Below are positions 56,382-64,000 of a stretch of DNA of 64,000 nucleotides, piece after piece. This DNA comes from Bagarius yarrelli (taxonomy: Eukaryota; Chordata; Actinopteri; Siluriformes; Sisoridae). Under the pieces are notes generated by a model, which saw only the letters and a program-made list of their open reading frames with translations, searched no databases and was not told where the DNA came from. Position 1 is the first letter of the stretch, and the number at the start of each line of letters is the position of its first letter. The position numbers and the translations under genes are program-made. The stretch lies in the NCBI GenBank assembly GCA_005784505.1, contig VCAZ01000148.1:449501-513500 (forward strand). Direction: 5' to 3'.

Positions 56382-59300
56382 CTACAAAAAATGTTAGAAT
56401 TCAGTGTGAGTTTAGCGTTACCAAATACATGGCCATCAGTTCTTTTTAACTGTGGTTAACATTTCTTAGATTGAGGCAGTTGATACTCCACAGCATGGAG
56501 TAAATGATAAAACTAAGCTGTCTATTACAAAATCACCCCTATTAGAGCCATCTAGTGGAGCGTTCTCGCGTCAACAGGGTAGAGCCTTGTTCCCTCTGTA
56601 TTACCGCTGAAAAGCATCATAACCCAGGAAATGGGTGGTCCTTACAGACTCGTCCATGATTGAGGCTGGGTCGAAAAAGTCAGGCTTTAATTCTGTTCTC
56701 TCTCGTCGTGTCTTCGAGGCGGGCTACGAGAAGCAGATAGATTAAAAATGATCAATTTTACCACTCTGCATAAGTTTAGACACATTGACTAGGTTTTATA
56801 TAATAATCTAAATATGACATAATAAGTGCATAAAAAAAAGACATTATAAAAGAAGCCTAAACAAACAATGCTGTACTAAAAGCATAACCATTTATTTATT
56901 CATTCATTCATCTTCTTAACCCACTTATTCCCTAATTCGGGGTCACAGGGCTCTGCTGGAGTCTATACCAGCCGTCTCTAAAAGGCAGGAGGGGAACACC
57001 CTGGACAGGTCGCCTGGTCATCACACGGCCACACACACACACACACACACACACACTCTTATGGGAAATCACCAATCAACCTAACATACATGTTTTTGGA
57101 CTGTGGGAAGAAACCGGAGAACCCCGAGTAAACCCACACAAGCACAGGGAGAACATGCAAACTCCACACAGAAAGGCCCAACAGCATAACCACCAACAGT
57201 TTATTACCAGATCAATATCCATTGTGTCGAAATCTATGCCTTCATTGAGATCTTCAATTCGACTTTCTGATGACATCATTACGTCTTCGACAATTGGCTC
57301 CTCGTCGTCCTCCATTAGACCCGATCCACGACGTCTGAAGAGAGAAGGAAAAAAAATAAATAAATAAAATCATACAACTGTGATGAAAGATTTTCTTGGA
57401 AATTTTAATTCTCAAGGCAGAAATTCATTAGAAAAAAGGGCATTTGTTTGCTGAGGTTCCACTTGCTTGGAAAACTTTATTCGTTAAATTACATAGCTAT
57501 TACAAAAACAAACAAAAAGAGGCTGTGTGCCCTCACATTGCATGCTGCAGGTTGCTCCTCAGTTTGGCGTAGTTCATGGCTCTCTCGTGCTGCTGCCTGG
57601 CAGCCTCTTCCTGCTGCTGCCTCTGAGCCAACATCCAGGTGACCTGCGTGCTGTAAAAGTACAAGAGGCAAAGCTTAGTGTGCAAACTACCAACGTGTAC
57701 CGTTATATGTCTGTTTTACTAAATAAATAACTGACATACATGCACCCTGAAGTAAAAAAAGCAGAGAGCTCAGACTTCCAGGTTCTGACAGCTTATTTAA
57801 CTGACACATCATTGCTACATCTACAACGGCGATTTGCACAGTGTTTTAACGTTGCTTGTTACACACACTAATTCATGTATTAATAAAGTTTATAATCCAA
57901 TAAAATTAGCGCTAGTTTTAATAGGCTAGTTTTTGGATCCAGGTTCTTACCGCAAAATGTATTAGCTACTGTAATTTTAATTAGTTAAATATTAGAAAAG
58001 TTTACTATTCTGACTATTCTCTTGGTCTACTGTGTCCTTACTTGTAGTCCATGGGGGTCTGGTGATTGTGAGGCTGGGGTGTGTATGGGTGTGTGCGTTG
58101 TTGTGGATGTTGTTGCTGTTGTTGCTGCTGCTGCGGCTGATCAGTGGGCATCGTATACACTCCCATGTAGCTGTCCTCAGGTCGCAGGCGTTTGGGCTCC
58201 CGCATGACTGTGGAGGTGAGGTGCGGCGAAGGCATCATGACCGGCGTCTGCATGCTCTGCTCTCGGTTTAGCCACACCTCGCTGCTGCTGCTGCTGCTTT
58301 CCTCTGCTACACCACAAAATAAGTTTAACAGTTAGAGTAGAAATAAATCATTAGTAATATTATATCAATATAAATACATCTTGGGCTTTAATTTCAGATT
58401 TCAATTTTGACACAATAATTAAAAAAAGAACAGAATATATATAATATCTATATACACACACACACAATGTCTAAAGTGTAGTGTTCTACCAAAATTAAAA
58501 ATTATATTTATATAACACGTCCTAAATTAATGTTGTAGTTAAATCTTGATAAACACGCTCTATAAGCACTGTCTTATTGTAAAGACTGACTTATTACAGT
58601 CTATGTAAAAATGCAATAGTGAATGTGCCAATTCATAGGAAATAAAACATTTAACAGCATCCAATTAAATCAACGTTTGTTCCTTTTCTCTACTGACATG
58701 CACTTGGGTCACCAGATCGTTAAAAAAAATTATATTATTAATTGTTTTTTTTGACATGCCCTAAATGGGTAAAAATGACAGTTTACGCAAGTCAAAAACT
58801 CCTAAACGCGGGTTTAAAGCCTAAGTTAAATCAACTTTTCCATCTTATTTGGCATTGTGTCCATTTCCAGTAAAGGAAAACAGCACCATCAAGCCAAGCA
58901 GACGCTTTAATAGAAGTCTTTACGCAAGACTTGGCCAGGTTTAAAAAAAAATACAGTGGAAAGCTACAGTTTAGCTTATTTTTTCCCCCCTGCAGGATTT
59001 ACAGTATTTAGTGTTTAAGTATATGTCGAATGTTGGACAGCTGCGGTATGTAATGTTTATGCAAAAAGTGAAAAAAACCTTGTTTGCATAAACACAAAAA
59101 TCAGGATTTTAATCTAATTTTACACACCTAAAAGCTTAGCTGCAGCTGTGTTTATGTTCTAAGCAAAGCAGCTGAACATTTACAACCCCTGTGCCAGTGT
59201 CTTTAAACCGAGACCAGTACCTTCGGATAGTTTCCTCTTGGCTGTGACTGGCTTGGCTTTTTTGCTGCGGATTGTTGAACCACGGCTGCTGATGCCGCTC

Positions 59301-62300
59301 ACCACAGACATGGTATCATCATCGCCGCCGGCCTGAAGAGAGTTCCTGTAGGAGATGAGTGGAAGCCAGCAGTCCTCCCTTTGCAAGGTCATTTGAAATG
59401 TCATGAAGCGCTCCAGATACATGTGCCTGAGGAAAGAAAAACAGTAAGGCAGTGTGTTTAAATGTCTACACGACAATTTTTAAACACAGCACTGAGACCA
59501 CCATTAAAATAAAGCTGCCAGCTGATGTCATTGTTTTTTTTTTAAACCTTCTCCATCTATTGCATCTGCCATGTCTGCTAACACCACAGTTTAATACTGA
59601 TTTTGTTAAAAAAATACAGAAAATCACATTTTCTGAAACACTTTTAATAAAGGAAGGCTAGCAGTTTTTCTACTTTCACAGCAAACGCCATTGCTTTAAA
59701 GTGTAACATTAGAAATGGGAGCTTACACAGTGCGTTTGTCCTGTCTCATAAGCTTGGAAGAGAATTCACTGAGGATGTCCAAGAAGGCCAGGTTTAAAGG
59801 AGGATAACCTTCTCCTTGAGGGTTTGGCTCCTTGAAGGAAAACTCAATACCATCCCTACAAACCAAACGCAAAGCAGAACAAAGATTACGGATCAGAACA
59901 CAAAGAAATCTCTTTTGTTTATTCCTGAGCCACAAGAAGCGAGTATGCAAGAAGTTACATACTTGTGTAACATGGCAATAGCCTCTCGGGTCTTAAGTTG
60001 ATCCAGACCAAAAGTGAGAGAGAAGCGACGAGCCAGCTCTTTAATGCCACAGAAAGATGAGGAGGAGCGGTCAAATCCTGGGCCCAGATCTGACAGCATC
60101 TCATTGAACAACTGTTTAAAGAAAAAAGAAAGAAAGACATAGGACATTCTTCAATTGTGAAAGTGTATGTAAAAAAATTTTGGTTTAGAATAAACACACA
60201 CATACCTGCTGCAAGCTCAAAATGAGTGTTTTTGCACACTGGATCTTATCAATCTGTCTTGTTTTGCTCATGGTTTCCTTTATGATGTCACCATAGTCAT
60301 TATAATACTAATGCAGGGAAAAAAGGAGTCAGATTAGTGGTGTTAAGGATGAAGCTTGATTAAAAACTAAACTTTAGAACTAAACACAGGGAGACTCACT
60401 CTCATATACTGCTTAAAGATATCGGCACCCGTCTCCATCTCCACCACGTTGTAAATGATGAGCTTGCAGTAAGCTGCAAGAAGGTTGCGTCTCTTGTGCA
60501 AAGCTTCTATTTTACCCGCTTCATCATCCTGCTGCCCGTCTGTTCAAACAAGACCGGCACATAAAATAACCGATTAACCTTTAATATTTAAAAGTATATT
60601 TACTGTTTAATACAGTAAATAAATACAGTCTTTCTCTTGTGGTGAATTGTGTAAATATTGACAACTTGAGATGATATAAAGAAATCAAAAAATTATCCAA
60701 AAAGCTATTTTAAACCATGTTTATAGAAAGGTAAAATAAACAGCTAACGGTAAACATAGCAGCAAAACGTCCTATGAATTGCAGCCATTTAAAGGTTTGA
60801 AAAATGTTTAAGCTTTGACAATGTCCGATTATCAATATACCCTTTATTACCAAAAATTACCATACCAGCACAACCACATAAGTGCATCTTTCCCAAAATA
60901 CATTGATGTGAAAGAACCTGCGTTCTGTACAGAACTTATCCCTACTGAAGATCTTTGGAATGAACTGGCAGCCCCGACCTCCTAACCCAACATTATTGCC
61001 TGATCTTACTAATACGACTGTGGCTGAATAAGTGCATCCCTACAGGCTTCACTGTAAAAGCTAGTAAAAAACCTAAAGTTTGGAAGTTATCATAGGACTA
61101 AGAGTGAGACTACATCAAAAAAACACATGTGAAAGTTAAGTGTCCCGATACTTTTACACCATATAGTGTATAAACCTTTAATCTAAAAAAAAAAACCTGA
61201 AACTGCATTATAGATAAAGCAAAAAAACAGATCAAAAAGTCAATATATCGAACCTGTGCTGTTGTTATCTTCATCCTGGTCAATAAAAACGTGGTCTAGG
61301 ATGAAGCTGAGCAGCTCAGACTGCAGTGATGCTTCTGGTGAGTAAACCAAAGGCTCCAACACCTCCCTCCCTCCAGATATGATCTGGTGACTGAAGATCA
61401 TCAGCAGGTCACACAAGATGGTGAAGGCCTGCAGAAAAAAGTACTAGTTAGATAAGTGTGCTCATCAAATAAGATACAGAAAAATGCAGGAACAATAAAC
61501 TTATACTGACCTGCTCTTTCACAGTGGTGTTGACACTGGATAAATATCGTTGGCACATGAGGCAGAACGCACGCATTTGCTTCCTCAAAGTCACCATAAC
61601 CTCCTACAAGTGTCAAAAGTAATAATTAACAAACTAGGAAAATAAAAAAAATATTAACTTACCAAAACAGAAGCGAAGAGACACAGTCTTACTTTTTTAC
61701 AGCTGCCCTCAGACACTTTGGCTAAATGCCAGAGAATCACATAGTGTGTACATTGCAGTGCATGTATGACGATCTGAAAAAACATAAGGAACACACACAA
61801 AAAAAACCCCACAAGTCAGTCTATTACTCAGTGAAACAACATGGCTCACCAAACTAAAAACAAAAACAACTCTGCATATAAAGAGTCACCTGCTCTGGCA
61901 TGTCTCCATTCTCAATGCCTGTATTAAGTAATTTATAGTTGCTGGTGAACAGATCCCACTTTGAAAGGTCATGAGCACTGAAGAGAAGAGCAGAGGGGGC
62001 AAGTTTAATAAACAACAACTCCAGTTTTTTTTTTGAAAAGGATAGTAAAACTCTTAATTGTAGATCTTTACTTATGAAACGAAGTGATCCTCTTTAGCGT
62101 AGACAGGACTTGATAAGCATCATCCTCATCTGGATCTTCTCCCTAAGAGACATCACACCAAATTCGGGTAAAGAACCAAACGTTTGAATTTACAGCTTAC
62201 ATACAATTTATTTAAAAATTATGCAGGAAAGAATAAACGCGCGTGTCAACACAAAAGTCTATTAAACTGCAGAGATCCGTCCTCACCTCCTGAAGAAAGT

Positions 62301-63896
62301 CCTCCAAGAGTTTATTGAATTTGTCCACCTGTTCGTCTAAGAGCTGGCTGCGGGCGATGTCTACCCTGTTGAAGATTGTGAACTCCTCATTGCAGAGAGC
62401 ATGGTAAGTTTTTGAGCAGGCCTCCAGAACGTCAGTGTCGGTATGCTTCTCTACAATGTCCCTGATTTGTCTTAGCAGTGATTCCAAATGCTGAAAGTAA
62501 GCAAATAACAGTAATTTAAATTACCAAGCCAAGTAACAGTATATCATTTTGTATTTTCAGTATACAAATATATAAAAGGCTCAGGCTTTACCTTTTCCAA
62601 CCGCCCTGTGGTATAGATCTCTAGATCAAAGAACTGTGGTAACTGCAGAAGATTTGTCACCTTCTCTGAATCGACCGAATACTATTGGGGTAAAAGGGGT
62701 CTGTATTTAACCACAGATTCAAAGTTTGCACATGAATTTAGTCACATAAAATGTTATAAATGTTTACCTTGGCAAGTAACGGTGGCAACGCCACTGCGAA
62801 AAGCTCAGTTATTCGTGTCCTGTCATCAAGCTGAGTTTTCTTCTCTTTTGCCGTCAATACCTTAAAACAAGAAGAAAAGACAATTAAACAACATGTACAT
62901 ACACAATGTCCAAAGTAAACAGAATTTATTGTAATTTAATTTCATCACTGATTTCATTTGGAGACTTGTGATTCTGTTTGTACTTCATTAGTATTTCACA
63001 AGTTTGCAATTGTAATATTGTGCATTCTCACATAGTTTCTTACCCTTTTGCCTGTGCCTCTGCCCACAGGGGGGTGGCATTCCGCAGCTTGGCGGATGGT
63101 ACAGAGCATAATCTCGATCAGGGCCGTCTCCTGTCTGTCCGTCAAAGCTGCACAGGACATGCATCATTAAAGCCACTATTAGAGTGAAAGAGCCTCAGAA
63201 CAGTGGTTACACAAGCCCATGGAATATGGGGCTCTCCTAAACTTATACAGACAAGGTGTGTAAACAGAATTCATCAATTTATAAGGCTCAGCGTGTTGTT
63301 CTTACAAAAAAAGCACTTTGTGCTATAAACTATAAATAAATGGAGTAACATACTTTATAAGCAGCTTATATTGTAGGCATTCGGTTTTGGAATTTTCTAC
63401 TCTATGATGTAATAGTGTGGATAAGTACCGCCTCCGCAGGAGAAAACCAACAACTGCTTCAGCATCACTGTCTGTTTAGCCTACAATAAATTTTTTTATT
63501 ATTATTTTTTTTAATGCAAAACTGTTTAAACACTAATCATAGAAGTAGCCGTTCTTCTGTGACAACAATCCACCGTGCCTATTCAAACAGCACATTCTGA
63601 TGAACCTAGCTGAAAACTTCTAAATTACAATGGTTTTTGATGTCCAAATCTTGATAAAAAGAAGTGGGCCTAAAAGACCAGTACAAAAAAAACTAAGGTA
63701 TTTCATGAACCCTCACTAACCAGTGAACTAGTACATTTTCAGCAAATATGTAGAAAGCAAGAAGGAAAGGGGTCAGACCTTCCTCCCCAGGCAGGGGCTC
63801 GTCCAGCAGCAGACTGATCATGCACTCCCAGTCCTTCAGCAGCTCAGAGGCGCAGTCCCACATGCTGTCCACGAGGTATGCAGCATGTTCGTGCAG
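56358..63896 (-). CDS. stag1: Cohesin subunit SA-1 (STAG1), C-terminal two-thirds; 5' part off the right edge
   Basis: STAG proteins bind the SCC1/RAD21 kleisin in the cohesin ring and help load and position cohesin on chromatin (CTCF sites, telomeres). The last 20 coding exons are present, giving 816 residues plus stop; human STAG1 has 1258, so about 440 N-terminal residues lie beyond base 64000. The window begins at LHEHAAYLVDSMWDCASELL in the helical HEAT-like region. It continues through ALTDRQETALIEIMLCTIRQ, HTDTDVLEACSKTYHALCNE, KWDLFTSNYKLL, FNDYGD-like YYNDYGDIIKETMSKTRQID and GIKELARRF to a disordered tail. SYRNSLQAGGDDDTMSVVSG, MREPKRLRPEDSYM, EEPIVEDVMMSS and TELKPDFFDPASIMDES fit STAG1 rather than STAG2 or STAG3. 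Oddities are a poly-Gln/His/Pro insertion and a 24-base final coding exon. Confidence 0.94.
56646..56723 (-). CDS. stag1: stag1 window exon 19
   Basis: PASKTRRERTELKPDFFDPA followed by SIMDES. The donor is TCT|GTAAGG. If not spliced, the frame reads 14 further residues to a stop at 56602-56604. Confidence 0.94.
56899..57185 (-). mobile_element. tRNA-derived SINE, family A (antisense)
   Basis: ATTCGGGGTCACAGGGCTCT, CTGGACAGGTCGCCTGGTCA, TTTTTGGACTGTGGGAAGAA and GGAGAACATGCAAACTCC, with an embedded CA array (57029-57056). It ends 23 bases from stag1 exon 18 (57208). Confidence 0.85.
57208..57334 (-). CDS. stag1: stag1 window exon 18
   Basis: RRGSGLMEDDEEPIVEDVMM through GIDFDTMDIDL, an acidic tail. 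The donor is CTG|GTAATA. Confidence 0.95.
57537..57650 (-). CDS. stag1: stag1 window exon 17
   Basis: NTQVTWMLAQRQQQEEAARQ through LRSNLQHA, a Gln/Glu helix. Homologous exons are alternatively spliced in STAG genes. At 114 nt its removal would keep the frame. Confidence 0.93.
58042..58306 (-). CDS. stag1: stag1 window exon 16 (poly-Ser and poly-Gln)
   Basis: AEE, then six Ser from AGC repeats, then VWLNREQSMQTPVMMPSPH, MREPKRLRPEDSYMGVYTM, eight Gln, a His/Pro/Gln stretch, and TPMDY. The Gln-rich part is not in human STAG1, which reads straight from MQTEHH to QTPLDY. The human MQLAL residues before EESSSS are also absent. Confidence 0.93.
58307..59220 (-). other. stag1: stag1 intron (0.9 kb)
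   Basis: AT-rich with a short CA run (58452-58466). No exon encoding the human MQLAL segment was found. Confidence 0.55.
59221..59426 (-). CDS. stag1: stag1 window exon 15
   Basis: VHMYLERFMTFQMTLQREDC through the basic SKKAKPVTAKRKLSE. The donor is GAAG|GTACTG. Confidence 0.95.
59727..59855 (-). CDS. stag1: stag1 window exon 14
   Basis: KDGIEFSFKEPNPQGEGYPP through SSKLMRQDKRT. Confidence 0.96.
59963..60111 (-). CDS. stag1: stag1 window exon 13
   Basis: LFNEMLSDLGPGFDRSSSSF through LKTREAIAMLH. Confidence 0.96.
60206..60307 (-). CDS. stag1: stag1 window exon 12
   Basis: YYNDYGDIIKETMSKTRQID through LILSLQQ. Confidence 0.96.
60400..60539 (-). CDS. stag1: stag1 window exon 11
   Basis: DGQQDDEAGKIEALHKRRNL through GADIFKQYMR. 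The donor is AGA|GTGAGT. Confidence 0.95.
60540..61253 (-). other. stag1: stag1 intron (0.7 kb)
   Basis: AT-rich. It carries a fragment (about 60840-61160) with transposon-like wording but no open frame. No exon seen. Confidence 0.5.
61254..61428 (-). CDS. stag1: stag1 window exon 10
   Basis: AFTILCDLLMIFSHQIISGG through FILDHVFIDQDEDNNST. Confidence 0.95.
61511..61603 (-). CDS. stag1: stag1 window exon 9
   Basis: EVMVTLRKQMRAFCLMCQRY followed by LSSVNTTVKEQ. Confidence 0.95.
61693..61773 (-). CDS. stag1: stag1 window exon 8
   Basis: IVIHALQCTHYVILWHLAKV followed by SEGSCKK. The donor AAA|GTAAGA is preceded by six A. Confidence 0.94.
61890..61977 (-). CDS. stag1: stag1 window exon 7
   Basis: NAHDLSKWDLFTSNYKLLNT followed by GIENGDMPEQ. 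Confidence 0.95.
62072..62142 (-). CDS. stag1: stag1 window exon 6
   Basis: GEDPDEDDAYQVLSTLKRIT followed by SFH. Confidence 0.95.
62287..62490 (-). CDS. stag1: stag1 window exon 5
   Basis: HLESLLRQIRDIVEKHTDTD through LLEDFLQE; 68 codons in phase 0. Confidence 0.96.
62592..62681 (-). CDS. stag1: stag1 window exon 4
   Basis: YSVDSEKVTNLLQLPQFFDL followed by EIYTTGRLEK. Confidence 0.95.
62768..62860 (-). CDS. stag1: stag1 window exon 3
   Basis: VLTAKEKKTQLDDRTRITEL followed by FAVALPPLLAK. Confidence 0.95.
63044..63147 (-). CDS. stag1: stag1 window exon 2
   Basis: ALTDRQETALIEIMLCTIRQ through CHPPVGRGTGKR. The donor is AGG|GTAAGA. Confidence 0.96.
63779..63896 (-). CDS. stag1: stag1 window exon 1
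   Basis: LHEHAAYLVDSMWDCASELL through DEPLPGEE plus one base. The acceptor is TTTAG|CTG and the donor is GAAG|GTCTGA. The upstream exon is outside the window. Confidence 0.94.
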
Positions 63897-64000
63897 CTAA
63901 AGACAAGACAAGACATTAAGACGACGTTTTTTTTTAAAATTATATCCTTTTCAATAGTTTACTCAATAAACACCACCCAGATCAACAGAGGAAGAAGGCT

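Noticed and set aside
56602..56723. Stag1 ending in SVRTTHFLGYDAFQR as the main C-terminus
   Set aside because: A consensus GTAAGG donor follows DES, and a downstream segment encodes the STAG1-like AVGVLMF. Kept only as a possible retained-intron form.
63428..63480. Candidate extra stag1 exon between 63147 and 63779
   Set aside because: In the required phase it gives an immediate stop, the acceptor has no polypyrimidine tract, and exons on both sides join in phase without it. A poison exon is conceivable but unsupported.
56358..63896. STAG2 or STAG3 identity for the cohesin gene
   Set aside because: The C-terminus (PIVEDVMMSS, KPDFFDPASIMDES) and the QAGGDDDTMSV segment follow STAG1. STAG2 and STAG3 tails differ.

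Overview
The window is nuclear DNA of a bony fish. The genes have many introns with GT/AG boundaries, and the encoded proteins align closely with vertebrate orthologues. The non-coding DNA is AT-rich and full of dinucleotide microsatellites, tRNA-derived SINEs and small DNA-transposon remnants typical of teleosts. The SINE types suggest an ostariophysan, perhaps a catfish, but that placement is a guess. There is no prokaryotic-type operon, phage or CRISPR array.

Four protein-coding genes were reconstructed exon by exon, and all splice phases close. (1) ppp2r2b (+, 2855-27140): 9 coding exons and 443 residues, a B55-beta regulatory subunit of protein phosphatase 2A, with a 12 kb first intron. 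(2) gpr151 (+, 33077-34345): an intronless orphan GPCR of 422 residues. (3) tcerg1 (-, 35817-53378): 21 coding exons and 1007 residues, a WW/FF-domain transcription elongation and splicing coupler. (4) stag1 (-, 56358 to beyond 63896): the last 20 coding exons (816 residues) of a cohesin STAG subunit; the N-terminal part lies beyond the right edge.

Layout: 1-2854, upstream/promoter region of ppp2r2b with SINE remnants; 2855-28.6 kb, ppp2r2b with its 3' UTR; 28.6-32.9 kb, a microsatellite-rich intergenic region; 33.0-34.9 kb, gpr151; 35.0-53.4 kb, tcerg1, tail-to-tail with gpr151; 53.4-54.5 kb, a short spacer with a CRE-like promoter element; 54.5-64 kb, stag1, which transcribes toward tcerg1. 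The order and relative orientation of ppp2r2b, gpr151 and tcerg1 match human 5q32. stag1 next to tcerg1 does not match human, where STAG1 is on chromosome 3.

The four proteins do not form one pathway: a phosphatase specificity subunit, a neuronal receptor, a Pol II/spliceosome coupling factor and a chromosome-cohesion subunit. The linkage is best read as conserved synteny. I found no convincing new biological system. The most interesting signals are structural: microsatellites and a perfect hairpin at ppp2r2b splice sites, a duplicated ~210 bp element with a 14 bp target-site duplication, a foldback cluster in a tcerg1 intron, loss of the mammalian Gln-Ala tract in tcerg1, and a poly-Gln insertion plus a 24-base terminal coding exon in stag1.
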